Of a DNA stretch of 36,564 bases, positions 8,256-16,386 are shown in pieces (the stretch's first letter is position 1; each line of letters opens with the position of its first letter). A program made the translations under genes and the position numbers. The notes under the pieces were generated by a model that made no database searches, was not told the DNA's origin, and saw only the letters and a program-made list of their open reading frames with translations. Origin of the DNA: Opitutia bacterium (GTDB lineage: Bacteria; Verrucomicrobiota; Verrucomicrobiia; Opitutales; Opitutaceae); the NCBI GenBank assembly GCA_003142615.1, contig PLMW01000061.1, positions 1 to 36,564 of the forward strand, in the 5' to 3' direction.

Positions 8256-8960
8256 CTAATTATCCTGAATATCCCGCGGCGGAGCGGACGAGCTTCCGAG
8301 GGCGCAAGCCCGAAGGCGGTCGATAAAATCCGCCAATGGCTTCGCCTCTTGCAGCGCCATTCGGGCAGTGCCTGGCGGCCATCTCCGCCATACGTCGCGG
8401 CGCTGATCAAGCGTGCGGCACGCGGCCCGCAGCTCCCGCAGCAGCTGAAAAGCTTCCACCAATCCGGGGTGGGCCGCGGCACCGTGATTCTGGCGCTGGC
8501 CTGCAATGTGCGCCCGGATGCGTTTGCGGAGGTCAGCGGTAGATAGCTTCTCCCTTTCCGCCAGCGCCAGCCATCGCTCGATTTCGGGAGGATCGGCGAA
8601 AGCGAGCCCCACCTCGCAGTGATGGGTCCAGCTCAAGGCGTCATGGCGACATGACACAGGGATGCGTGAACAGACCATCTTGGCGTTGCGTAGCGTGCCC
8701 GGCTCCAGACCGGCCTCGCCAGCGCAGGTGGCGATCCGACCGCGGTAGCGGATCTCGCCATAGGCGAGGGCATCGCCCAGCCAGGCGGTCAGCGTTTGCC
8801 TGGCACCGGTGGTCGTGCGGGTCAGGCGGGCAAGATGGGCCACCAAGTAGCGCCAGGCCTCTTGGTCAAGCTGCGGGGACAACGCCAACCCGAGCCGGCC
8901 GGCGCTGGCGATCCCGGTGTCGGGCAATTCGGCGATAAGTCGCTGCACCTCAGTTCGCAT
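8256..8960 (-). CDS. Uncharacterised protein, possible DNA-binding (234 aa)
   Basis: Soluble protein of unknown function. The central block (YRGRIATCAGEAGLEPGTLRNA, then SRIPVSCRHDALSWTHHCEV, then PPEIERWLALAEREKLSTADLRKRIRAH) has an HTH-like element followed by W-x-H-H and a WLxxAxxxxLSxxxLRxxIR pattern reminiscent of plasmid partition/RepB-type DNA-binding proteins. The C-terminal third is Arg-rich and helical. It is the last gene of a minus-strand operon; its start overlaps the upstream gene's stop by 11 bp. A maintenance or replication-control role for the island is a guess. Confidence 0.7.
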   Translation of the reverse strand: MRTEVQRLIAELPDTGIASAGRLGLALSPQLDQEAWRYLVAHLARLTRTTTGARQTLTAWLGDALAYGEIRYRGRIATCAGEAGLEPGTLRNAKMVCSRIPVSCRHDALSWTHHCEVGLAFADPPEIERWLALAEREKLSTADLRKRIRAHIAGQRQNHGAAAHPGLVEAFQLLRELRAACRTLDQRRDVWRRWPPGTARMALQEAKPLADFIDRLRACALGSSSAPPRDIQDN

Positions 8961-9354
8961 CGGGCTCCAGGAACTGCCGCCGGGGGAGGTTCAAACGCTG
9001 CTGCATGGCCAGCACTTGTTTCCGGAACCCCTCGTGCGAAAGCCCGTGCTTGCGGGCATAGTCGCGCAGGCTCAACTGCTCGAACTCCGCGACACCAGTG
9101 GCATGAATGAGCACGTCCACCGCGAGGTCGCGGTTCCTGGCTCCGGCCAACTCATAGACCAGATCGCGCACCGCGCGCAGGGCTGCTTGCTGGTCGGGTT
9201 TGGCCTCTAGGCCAAGGGTGGAGCGCAATTCGTCCAGGAGCCCCATCCGGGCGCAGTCCTTGAGCAGGTCGGTGACGCTGTCCGTCCCGCAATACCGCGC
9301 TGTCGGCGTCACGGCGCCGGTCCACGGGGTCTGCTCGCGATCCAGTCGATTCAT
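8950..9354 (-). CDS. Uncharacterised HTH-like protein (134 aa)
   Basis: Starts at the ATG of a GTATGA overlap with a possible upstream ORF, which argues for translational coupling; an upstream TTG (9363) is less likely. The C-terminal segment LSLRDYARKHGLSHEGFRKQVLAMQQRLNLPR looks like a helix-turn-helix. The N-terminal part (VTDLLKDCARMGLLDELRSTLGL, AALRAVRDLVYELAGARNRDLAVDVLIHATGV) is helical. The gene overlaps the next one, so the pair is probably co-expressed. I do not recognise the family. Confidence 0.7.
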   Translation of the reverse strand: MNRLDREQTPWTGAVTPTARYCGTDSVTDLLKDCARMGLLDELRSTLGLEAKPDQQAALRAVRDLVYELAGARNRDLAVDVLIHATGVAEFEQLSLRDYARKHGLSHEGFRKQVLAMQQRLNLPRRQFLEPDAN

Positions 9355-9497
9355 ACGCGGCAAGCCATTTCCGACTGACCCTTCTGCGTCAGATAGTCAC
9401 TTATGACCATGTACTCGCGGTAATACCCAAACGCACCTCGCATCACGAAACAGGTTTCATCGAATCTGGCCATTTCATCCTCATACCATAAACCCAT
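9351..9497 (-). CDS. Possible small ORF coupled to the HTH gene (48 aa)
   Basis: ATG at 9497 (a TTG start at 9548 would add 17 residues). The protein contains WYEDEMARFDETCFVMRGA, then FGYYREYMVISDYL, and ends exactly in the ATGA overlap with the next gene. The composition is plausible for a real protein, but there is no recognisable domain and no strong ribosome-binding site. Confidence 0.35.
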   Translation of the reverse strand: MGLWYEDEMARFDETCFVMRGAFGYYREYMVISDYLTQKGQSEMACRV

Positions 9498-9953
9498 ACG
9501 AAAGCGAGCAAGAGTTGCCGCTGGCACGACAAAGAATGTCCCAAACAAGCCCCGTATTACCCTTCCATTATCGACCGCCCATCATCGAAACGAGGTCAAA
9601 TCACCGACTGAATGAGCGGCATCCGCCGCAACCTTCTACTTATACAAGCGTGCACACGCCTCCCCTAACGTCCGTTAGGCCTTGTTTGCTTTACTGCTGC
9701 TTCAGTGCTGCTTCGATGCTGCGTTGCTGCTGCTCTGCTTATCCAATGGCCATACTGTCTTTGTGTTGCTACAACCCATACGATATAATTTTACGGACCG
9801 ATGCCTGCCGCCGACGTGCCCGCGCGACCGCTCCGAGCTTCCCGGGGCTCTCCGCGGTCGCGCAGCCAGGGCCAATCCCGGTGCCGCCGGGCCGCCGGGG
9901 ACCGAAAATCGCCCGGGACAATTACTGACCTATCAGCGAGGCGGCGCTTCGAT
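9498..9953. other. Gene-free stretch with GCTGC-rich tract and one arm of an inverted repeat
   Basis: No supported gene. It holds the left arm of an inverted repeat (about 9630-9679) and then a GCTGC/CTGCTT-rich low-complexity tract (about 9690-9740). Promoters for the leftward operon may lie here but none is clear. Confidence 0.5.
9630..9679 (+). repeat. Inverted repeat arm with palindrome CCTAACGTCCGTTAGG (left)
   Basis: The 16-base palindrome at 9664-9679 is repeated as its exact reverse complement at 10713-10728. Similarity extends about 30 further bases on the outer side (TCTAC, TATAC, ACACGCC and CCCC are shared). The two arms face each other around the ribbon-helix-helix gene. Confidence 0.7.
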
Positions 9954-10415
9954 TCAAGGCTTTCCGCCCTTGCGTGCCTTTCGGGCCGCCCACCCGCGCG
10001 GCCGCGGTGGGAAGGCGGCTAGGTATTTCATAATCGCTGGCGCCAGGGTTTTGGCGTCGGGAGCGTCACGCAGCAACGCTCGCACGACAAACGCCCGGTT
10101 GGCCGGTATCAGCTTTTCCGCCAATTCGGTAACGACGTCGTCGAGCTTCTTCACTAAATCGGGCGGCAAATCGACCGTCGGGTGACCAGCCACGTAGTCG
10201 GCTTCCCTCGGACCGCCCTTCCTTTCATAGGTCTTGGCGAGCAACACCGCATGCGCGAACATTTCAGTTGCCGAGGTGAGGTGAATTAAGGCGCGAAGCA
10301 CCGTGCCGCCGCGCACCGGCAGTCCGGCCCTGCGGAGGCCCACCATGCACCGGTTCAGCGCCTGCACGTCGGCGGGGTAGAACGTAAAGCTGACCTTGAT
10401 GGGGGTCGCATCCAT
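9954..10415 (-). CDS. Tandem ribbon-helix-helix-like DNA-binding protein (153 aa)
   Basis: Starts at MDATPIKVSFTF; the longer frame back to 10562 would read through the palindromic sites. Two similar units are visible, each a short beta strand followed by two helices: residues 6-45 (IKVSFTFYPADVQALNRCMV, then RGGTVLRALIHL) and 79-117 (TVDLPPDLVKKLDDVV, then ANRAFVVRALLRDA). Both resemble the RHH (Arc/MetJ/CopG) pattern. A single chain carrying two RHH units could bind an operator as a dimer. The basic C-terminus (RPRGWAARKARKGGKP) fits DNA contact. Two palindromes sharing the core GACGCTGTC lie 74-129 bp upstream and are natural candidates for its operator. No toxin gene is adjacent. Confidence 0.6.
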   Translation of the reverse strand: MDATPIKVSFTFYPADVQALNRCMVGLRRAGLPVRGGTVLRALIHLTSATEMFAHAVLLAKTYERKGGPREADYVAGHPTVDLPPDLVKKLDDVVTELAEKLIPANRAFVVRALLRDAPDAKTLAPAIMKYLAAFPPRPRGWAARKARKGGKP

Positions 10416-10488
10416 GCTCACAAGAACCCCATATTCCCATTCGCCGATCGTTGACAACGGCCAAAGTCGCTTGGCGGATATCAAATTA

Positions 10489-10503
10489 TCAGACGCTGTC
10501 TGA
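10489..10503. promoter_or_regulatory. Palindrome TCAGAC-GCT-GTCTGA
   Basis: Perfect 6-bp arms around the spacer GCT. It shares the core GACGCTGTC with the palindrome at 10520-10544, with centres 36 bp apart. Both are upstream of the RHH gene and are probably operators. Confidence 0.6.
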
Positions 10504-10519
10504 AAAATCTGCCACGAGT

Positions 10520-10544
10520 AATCTATCGACGCTGTCGATAGATT
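10520..10544. promoter_or_regulatory. Palindrome AATCTATCGAC-GCT-GTCGATAGATT
   Basis: Perfect 11-bp inverted repeat with the same GCT spacer as the site at 10489. It is too far from any stop codon to look like a terminator and has no T-run. An operator role is inferred. Confidence 0.65.
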
Positions 10545-10712
10545 CGGCCCTGGCGGTCGCACCGAAAACGGACGGTGCTCCTGCTGTGATCCGCGGATAC
10601 CGAATCAACGGTTCGCAAATTCGGGCTCGCCGCTGTCATCCATAGCGGGATCTATCGTGGTTATGCTGAGCCGCAGCAGAGTGGTGGCGCAGTAGTGGCG
10701 GAGGGAGAACTT

Positions 10713-10762
10713 CCTAACGGACGTTAGGGGTGGCGTGTTCCGGCTGGTATAGGTAGACGGTC
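10713..10762 (-). repeat. Inverted repeat arm with palindrome CCTAACGGACGTTAGG (right)
   Basis: Reverse complement of the left arm at 9630-9679: the 16-base core is identical and the outer ~30 bp are partly conserved. The two arms bound about 1.1 kb containing only the RHH gene. Confidence 0.7.
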
Positions 10763-10917
10763 AAGGCGGATGCCTTACAGGCGGTTTGTGCAGGGGAGGC
10801 GTTCGCACGAGTGTGGCGCGCATGAGTTGGCGGGGAGGTAAGGTACTGGGCGCCCCATGGAATTAGAGTGCCTGCAGACATGGGGGCCTATGGTCGGTTG
10901 TTAGCCCCGATACAAAC

Positions 10918-10945
10918 CGTCGGAGGTTCTACACATTATCCGACG
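10918..10945. promoter_or_regulatory. Inverted repeat CGTCGGA...TCCGACG, possible AbiEi operator
   Basis: 7-bp arms 14 bp apart, ending 37 bp before the abiEi start. AbiEi-type antitoxins are known to repress their own promoter by binding inverted repeats, so the position fits autoregulation. Not proven from sequence alone. Confidence 0.5.
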
Positions 10946-10982
10946 TTTTGTTATTTACCCCTAACCTGCTATTACTTACGTT

Positions 10983-11600
10983 TTGAAGACATTGAAAAAG
11001 GAAGCCGACAGACGCAGACTTCGTGACGTCCTTTCCACTCACGGTGCTCTACGGAGCGGCGAGCTGGAAAGGCAGGGGTTTTCACGCCAAGATGTCAGCA
11101 CGGCCGTTAAACAAGGGATCATCGAACGCATCGGACGCGGCCTCTACACGCTGCCCAACGCCGAGCTGTCCGAACACCAATCGCTCATCGAGGTGGTGAA
11201 GTCTTCCGCTACGGCCCGCATCTGCCTGCTATCCGCCCTCCGGTTTCACGACCTGACCACGCAGAACCCACACGAGGTCTGGATTGCCATCGGCCCGAAG
11301 GACAGGAAGCCCGCCATCAGGACCTCCAAGATCCGCGTGTACCGCTTTTCCGGACCGGCCCTGAAAGAGGGGCTGGAGCAGCACACCATTCAGGGGGTGA
11401 CCATCCCGGTTTACTCCGTCGCAAAGACGATCGTCGATCTGTTCCGATACCGAAACAAGGTCGGGATAGATGTTGCCCTTGAAGCGCTCAAGGAGGGCTG
11501 GAGAGCGAAGCGGTTCACGATGGCAGAAATCGACCGATTCGCCCGACTCTGCCGCATGTCGCGCGTCATGGCTCCGTACCTGGAGACGCTCGTAGCATGA
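10983..11600 (+). CDS. abiEi: AbiEi-type antitoxin of a type IV toxin-antitoxin system
   Basis: 205 residues. An N-terminal winged-helix domain (DVLSTHGALRSGELERQGFSR, IERIGRGLYTLPNA) is followed by the AbiEi C-terminal domain (ARICLLSALRFHDLT, HEVWIAIGPKDRKPAI, GVTIPVYSVAKTIVDLFRYRNKVG, ALEALKEG). This order and the A-KT-[IV]-D-[CL]-F-R-xR-xK pattern are typical. It neutralises the partner toxin without direct contact and represses the operon. The start used is TTG at 10983 because no suitable ATG is near; a second TTG follows 9 bp later. The stop overlaps the abiEii start as ATGA. Confidence 0.9.
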   Translation: MKTLKKEADRRRLRDVLSTHGALRSGELERQGFSRQDVSTAVKQGIIERIGRGLYTLPNAELSEHQSLIEVVKSSATARICLLSALRFHDLTTQNPHEVWIAIGPKDRKPAIRTSKIRVYRFSGPALKEGLEQHTIQGVTIPVYSVAKTIVDLFRYRNKVGIDVALEALKEGWRAKRFTMAEIDRFARLCRMSRVMAPYLETLVA

Positions 11601-12451
11601 GCGGTCCCAACCTCATTGCTTCGATTCGTCAACGGCTGCGCAACAAGGCTGTGCAGACTGGCGAGGTGTTCGATTTTGTTTTGGCCAGGTACGCCGCTGA
11701 ACGGCTGCTGTATCGCCTCAGCGTTTCCCAGCTCAACACGCAATTCGTCCTCAAGGGCGCGCTTCTATTCTACCTCTGGAATGAACAGATGCATCGACCG
11801 ACGCGCGACCTCGATCTTCTCGGTTTTGGACCTTCCGACACTGGGACCCTAAAGCAGGCCTTTAAGCAGATCGTCGAAACGTCCGTTCCGGACGATGGGC
11901 TGACATTCTTCCCCGACACCATCACCGCCGAACCGATCCGTGACGACACCCTCTACGGAGGCATCCGTGTAAAGATCCTGGCCAAGCTCGGGAATATCCG
12001 CATCCCGCTCCAGATTGATGTCGGCTTTGGTGACGCGATCACTCCTGGTCCGGAGGTCAGCAATTTTCCGACGCTGCTGACAGATTTCCCCGCGCCGGCC
12101 ATCCGTTCCTATCCGGTCTACACCGTGATCGCCGAGAAGCTGCAGGCGATGGTCTCCCTTGGCGACCGCAATACCAGGATGAAGGACTTCTTCGATCTCC
12201 GGTTTATCCTTCAAACTGAACAACTTGATCCAGCGATCATCAGTCAGGCCATAAAAAGCACGTTCGAGCGGCGAAAGACTCCTTTACCCCAAGGCGTCCC
12301 TCGCTGCCTGACGCCCGAGTTCGCGGCCATCAAAGAGTCGCAATGGAGGGCCTTCCTTGATCGCAATGGCATAGCGAGAACTTCAGAATCATTTGCCGAC
12401 GTCCTCCAATCAATTCGCTCGCGCATACGCTATGATTGGCAATCTTCATGA
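11597..12451 (+). CDS. abiEii: AbiEii-type nucleotidyltransferase toxin
   Basis: 284 residues, overlapping abiEi by ATGA. Motifs of the AbiEii/DUF1814 nucleotidyltransferase are visible: FVLKGALLFYLW (motif I, here G-A in place of the common G-G/G-T), TRDLDLLGF (the DxD metal site), IDVGFGDAI (third acidic strand), and EKLQAMVSLGDRNTRMKDFFDL (the K-x-R-x-K-DFFDL motif). AbiEii homologues block growth by nucleotide transfer, with tRNA a demonstrated target for relatives. All key motifs are present, so it is probably active. The stop TGA overlaps an ATG that opens a 31-codon frame (12448-12543) leading up to the methyltransferase; this may be a leader or a frameshifted N-terminus. Confidence 0.92.
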   Translation: MSGPNLIASIRQRLRNKAVQTGEVFDFVLARYAAERLLYRLSVSQLNTQFVLKGALLFYLWNEQMHRPTRDLDLLGFGPSDTGTLKQAFKQIVETSVPDDGLTFFPDTITAEPIRDDTLYGGIRVKILAKLGNIRIPLQIDVGFGDAITPGPEVSNFPTLLTDFPAPAIRSYPVYTVIAEKLQAMVSLGDRNTRMKDFFDLRFILQTEQLDPAIISQAIKSTFERRKTPLPQGVPRCLTPEFAAIKESQWRAFLDRNGIARTSESFADVLQSIRSRIRYDWQSS

Positions 12452-12523
12452 CCGGTCTCGGAACTGAAAACGTTCAGCCACGTCACAGCTACCGCCTGGA
12501 CAGCCACACCCCAATCGACGCCG

Positions 12524-13783
12524 ATGATTCTCCAGCAGACATCTAGTTTGGAGAGCACACTTCCGCTAAGACCGCAGGAGCCTGTCCCTGCCGTCCCTCT
12601 CTCGGTTGACGCGGATTCCCGGAGCAAGCTCACCGCCGAGAAGGTCACCTTCCTTCGGGTGGCCGCCAAAGACATGGCTCCAATTGCTGGTTTGACCCAT
12701 CAATTCTATCGGTATCCAGCTCGCTTTTCACCGGTTTTTGCGCGAGCCGTGATTCAGCTCTTTTCATCACCCGGAGACACGGTCCTCGACCCCTATATGG
12801 GTGGAGGGACCACAATCGTCGAAGCTGCGGTTGCTGGAAGGAAGGCCATCGGCAATGACCTCAACGAACTTGCAGTTTTTCTCACCCGGACCAAGACGAC
12901 CGTCCTTTCGCCGAGTCAAAGAGCAGCTCTCAGCAACTGGGCAGATGATGTAGTGCCTTGCTATGGTTTTGGGGATCCGTTGGACGAAAACGCCGCTCTC
13001 TGTGCCCGACGAGCTGTCAACCTCACGTTGCCGATTGCCCGCCCGATTAAGAAATACACGGCCCTCTTGCTCTCGCAGCTTGCACGCCTTCCAGATGATC
13101 CCGCTCGCGCTTTCGCCCGCTGTGCCCTGCTTAACGCAGGACAATGGGCACTCAATGGTCGGAGCACGACCACGCCGCTGACTGAGTTTCGTCAACGGGT
13201 TCGCAACACGATCCACGAAATGCTTTCAGCCGAGCGGGAGCTGGCGGCGAAATTCACCGGACCGGAGCCGGTGCTGTACAACGCCAACGCTGCGGACTTG
13301 CCGCGGTTGCTGCCGCCCAACTCCGTTGATCTTGTCGTCACCAGCCCACCGTACCCGGGTATTCACGTTCTCTACCACCGATGGCAGGTTGACGGCCGGC
13401 GGGAATCGCCCGCGCCGTATTGGATCGCAAACTGCAACGACGGCCAGGGCACTGCCTACTACAATTTTGCCGGCCGTCGCGACCTAGATTGTGATACCTA
13501 TTTCGCCGAATCCCTGGGGACGTTACGTGGCATACGCGCAGCGATGAAGCAGGGCGCCTACTTCGTTCAGATGGTCGCGTTCTCTCAGCCTTGGCGACAG
13601 CTCCGACGCTATCTAGCCAACATGGAAAAGGCGGGCTTCCGCGAAGTGCGTCCGAACGAAGAGCTGCACTTGGGCAGGCATCGGCGGATTTGGCGGCCCG
13701 TCCCTCGACGCTCGTGGCATGCAACCCTCAAGGGTGAAACCGCGTCGGCGCGGGAGGTTGTGCTCGTCCATAGGTGTGTCTAG
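12524..13783 (+). CDS. DNA methyltransferase (amino-MTase, N4/N6 family)
   Basis: 419 residues. SAM-binding motif I is LDPYMGGGTTIVEA (residues 89-101), preceded by HQFYRYPARFSPVFA and followed by GNDLNELA (motif II region). Catalytic motif IV is TSPPYPG (273-279), close to the SPPY of N4-cytosine enzymes, though N6-adenine cannot be excluded. Motif I precedes motif IV. Between them is a helical insert that may recognise DNA. It transfers a methyl group from SAM to DNA, giving self-marking. No restriction endonuclease is adjacent. Its stop codon lies within the same CTAG as the stop of the convergent GHKL gene. Expression may come from the abiE promoter, as only 72 bp separate it from abiEii. 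Confidence 0.88.
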   Translation: MILQQTSSLESTLPLRPQEPVPAVPLSVDADSRSKLTAEKVTFLRVAAKDMAPIAGLTHQFYRYPARFSPVFARAVIQLFSSPGDTVLDPYMGGGTTIVEAAVAGRKAIGNDLNELAVFLTRTKTTVLSPSQRAALSNWADDVVPCYGFGDPLDENAALCARRAVNLTLPIARPIKKYTALLLSQLARLPDDPARAFARCALLNAGQWALNGRSTTTPLTEFRQRVRNTIHEMLSAERELAAKFTGPEPVLYNANAADLPRLLPPNSVDLVVTSPPYPGIHVLYHRWQVDGRRESPAPYWIANCNDGQGTAYYNFAGRRDLDCDTYFAESLGTLRGIRAAMKQGAYFVQMVAFSQPWRQLRRYLANMEKAGFREVRPNEELHLGRHRRIWRPVPRRSWHATLKGETASAREVVLVHRCV

Positions 13784-16362
13784 TCGGCTTCGTCTCCGAC
13801 CTGGCCGATGCCCGCTGCGTCATCCGGCGTAAGCGTGCCAAGGAAGTCGATCATCGGAATGAGGAACGGTGCCATCGCCCGTGTCGTCTGCTCAACAGCC
13901 GTGGCGACGGACGGAGCGTTTTCAGCCGTTTCATTCTCTTCTACTGCCAAAGCTTTCGGCTTCTTGTTTCGATCCTCGTGCAACAGCGCGAGTCCTATGA
14001 GCACGTTGCCATAGATGAACTTCGCTTCCTGTACTGCAACGTCGTCGCGACTGTCCTTTAACTCTGTTCTCAGGGCCAGATTGTCCACGTTTATGTAGAA
14101 GGTGAACATCGACTCTTCCTTGTCTTCGTCTCCCCGAGCATCTTCGACGATTTTGCAGGCCGTGTTCTCATCGAAGCCATGCTCTTTCCAGAGGTCGTCG
14201 CCTTCGTGGACCTCGATGATCTCCGGCAACTGAATGCCCGTGATTTTCTCCGAACCTTTAGACCCGGCTTTGCCGCCCTTACCTCCAGCGCCGTTTCCAC
14301 CTTCTCCTGGCTCACCGCTTCCACCGCTTTCCTCTCTCTCGCCCGGTTCGGTCTCGTTCGGCATGCTTTTGGCAGCGAGCTTGATTTTGGCGATGTTGAC
14401 GAACGGTTCCACCAGCGTGTCGTCACCCACCGAGAACTGAAGGATCAATTCGTCTCCGACGTTTACGCCGTCTTCGGGTATGCTGACGCTCCAGTTCGCT
14501 ATCCCGTTGTGGAGCGTGAGCGTGTTGTCTAGATCCGCGCCCTCAAGCGCTCCTGCCAGCACCTCGACGTTGTACCGCCCTTTGTAGCTCTCCCTGCTAA
14601 AATACTCGTTCTCTACGTCAGTCTCAAACTTGATGCGGCACCGGCGCCCCATCTCGGCGTTCTTCGTTATCATCTCTCCGTAGGGATTCTTGTGGAAACG
14701 GAAGAACGTGGGTTCGGATTTGCCGACAAACGCCGGCTTGTCTTCGCCCGCACCGCCGCCACCAGCCTCGGTTGGGCCATCCCCGCCCATGTTGTGGGGT
14801 CGGCTTAGTCGCTGGCCCATAAGAAACAACCGAGCCAACGTCGGCGAACTCTTCAAGAGGCTCTTGAGCACGTCTTCCAGTGGTTTCGAGTCTTCGAGGC
14901 GCTCAGAGATCTCCTCCATGCGCCGACGTTCGCGCAGCCCCCGCAGCCCGTGGTGCTTGCTGATGAGGTCTTCGAGTGCTTCCTCCAGGGCTTTTCTGAA
15001 TTCGTGGCCACTGAGCCTGTCCCGGCTGTTCATGAACAGGTCCTCCCTGGCATCAGCGCTGATCTTCGAACAGTCAACGACCACCAAAAGGGCCTTCGCA
15101 AGGCGGCCCATCTTTACGTTCGTTCTGGCGAAGAAAGTCTTCGGGATCGAGCCGTGGGTCTGACCATTGATGGTGAAGATAATCCCTTCGTTGGTGCGGT
15201 AACTGTCACCTTTGTCGCTTTTAAAGGCATAGATCGTCGCGACCATTTCATGCCCATGGACGTTGAACGGTGCGGAGGTGGGATAGTCGTCCTCCAGATT
15301 GCCTCCTCGGTTGTCTTTAAGACGTGCCGTGAGGCCTACCAAGGTGTTCTCGTAGCTGCCGGCGTGTCCGCGAAAGTCTCTGCACTCATGAATGCGTACT
15401 GGCAGCGCTATCTCCGGGAGCAGGACTTCGAGGCGGGAGAGTAGGCCAGTTCCCATCAGTACGTTGCTTTTGAAGCCCTTCATGTCGTATTCGTAGAGCT
15501 TGATACACGAGCCGAACGCCATCGGCCTGTCGTACGGACGATTTCTTTCGGGCATCAGCTCCAAGTCGCCCGCGCTGAACGAAATCACTTCTCCGCGCAT
15601 CGGATTGGCCTGAGCGCCTATGGGTGCAAGATAGCGGTAAACGGAATTGCGGACGGAACCGACCTCTCCACTGGGGCGATTACGCCGGACAATCGTGAAG
15701 CACCATTTTTCGTCACCCGGAGTCCTGGCCTTTTGCTGCGTTAGAATTCCGGGATTGCGCCGGCTAATTATGAGCTGAAGGCTGTTCTTCCCACAGAACC
15801 GCAGGGCGCCGGTTCCGCCCATGTTGAATTTGCCCTGCACAAAGGGGATTCTGAGTTTGTTCGACTTGTCGATCGAAAGGAAGGTGTCATGCATCCGATG
15901 CGGTGATTGACCTTCACCGCAGTCCGCGATCGTCAGGCAGGGCACGGATCGCGATCCCGTCGCGGCGATCGTGATGAAGTCAGATTGCTCAAGCTGTTTT
16001 GTTTTTGTCCACGCTTGCAGCGACCCGCCCAATTCTCCCGTTAGTTCTCGTTTCTCGATGAATCGCGCTATCGCTTCCCGAATGTTCTTCGGAGCTTTAT
16101 CTGACTCCGGGTCGATCCCCTCCAATAGACATCCGTTCATCAGCCGCGCATCGACAGAGTTGATGATCTTCTCCACGAGGGCTGCTTCTGGACGACTTTG
16201 TTGGCTGCCGATAGTGGAGTAATTCCCGTCGCGGTCGCCATAAAGACGCCAGAAAGCTGGGTTATCCCAGAGCCCAGCTTTGGTGAGGATCGCTACGGCG
16301 TCGGGCTCGGTATCGGCATGAAGCAGTGCGAGGCAGAGCTGCTTTGCGTCTTCGTTTGTCAT
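13780..16362 (-). CDS. Large GHKL (MutL/MORC/Hsp90-like) ATPase, probable defence protein
   Basis: 860 residues from the ATG at 16362 (a TTG 12 bp earlier is possible). The GHKL ATP site is clear: N-box ALVEKIINSVDA (61-72, E64 and N68), G1 box IADCGEGQSP (D147, G149, G151), and glycine-rich lid GKFNMGGTGALRF (177-189). A large middle region follows, then a Gly/Glu/Lys-rich linker (about 680-720, with GEGGNGAGGKGGKAGSKG) and an acidic C-terminal domain ending in VGDEAD. Prokaryotic GHKL ATPases related to MutL and MORC have been described in restriction-modification-like operons (Iyer, Abhiman and Aravind), so a DNA-sensing or clamp role in anti-phage defence is likely. No nuclease motif is evident to me. 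It is co-directional with the small gene upstream (24-bp gap) and convergent with the methyltransferase. Confidence 0.85.
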   Translation of the reverse strand: MTNEDAKQLCLALLHADTEPDAVAILTKAGLWDNPAFWRLYGDRDGNYSTIGSQQSRPEAALVEKIINSVDARLMNGCLLEGIDPESDKAPKNIREAIARFIEKRELTGELGGSLQAWTKTKQLEQSDFITIAATGSRSVPCLTIADCGEGQSPHRMHDTFLSIDKSNKLRIPFVQGKFNMGGTGALRFCGKNSLQLIISRRNPGILTQQKARTPGDEKWCFTIVRRNRPSGEVGSVRNSVYRYLAPIGAQANPMRGEVISFSAGDLELMPERNRPYDRPMAFGSCIKLYEYDMKGFKSNVLMGTGLLSRLEVLLPEIALPVRIHECRDFRGHAGSYENTLVGLTARLKDNRGGNLEDDYPTSAPFNVHGHEMVATIYAFKSDKGDSYRTNEGIIFTINGQTHGSIPKTFFARTNVKMGRLAKALLVVVDCSKISADAREDLFMNSRDRLSGHEFRKALEEALEDLISKHHGLRGLRERRRMEEISERLEDSKPLEDVLKSLLKSSPTLARLFLMGQRLSRPHNMGGDGPTEAGGGGAGEDKPAFVGKSEPTFFRFHKNPYGEMITKNAEMGRRCRIKFETDVENEYFSRESYKGRYNVEVLAGALEGADLDNTLTLHNGIANWSVSIPEDGVNVGDELILQFSVGDDTLVEPFVNIAKIKLAAKSMPNETEPGEREESGGSGEPGEGGNGAGGKGGKAGSKGSEKITGIQLPEIIEVHEGDDLWKEHGFDENTACKIVEDARGDEDKEESMFTFYINVDNLALRTELKDSRDDVAVQEAKFIYGNVLIGLALLHEDRNKKPKALAVEENETAENAPSVATAVEQTTRAMAPFLIPMIDFLGTLTPDDAAGIGQVGDEAD

Positions 16363-16386
16363 GGAGGTAATCAAGTTAAAGGTTGG

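Larger units (their letters stand above)
10416..10982. other. Intergenic region between the RHH gene and abiEi
   Basis: No gene seen. It contains the two RHH-side palindromes, the right arm of the long inverted repeat, and a 7-bp inverted repeat before abiEi. Confidence 0.6.

Noticed and set aside
9664-9679. Integron attC site
   Set aside because: CCTAAC...GTTAGGC resembles attC end boxes, but the halves are only 2 bp apart, the first box lacks the required purine, and there is no L-box pair or integron integrase.
9690-9740. CRISPR or tandem repeat array (GCTGC-rich)
   Set aside because: Irregular low-complexity tract without fixed repeat or spacer lengths.
12448-12543. 31-codon gene between abiEii and the methyltransferase
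   Set aside because: Has an ATGA overlap start but no recognisable protein features; may be a leader or a shifted methyltransferase N-terminus, so it was not listed as a gene.
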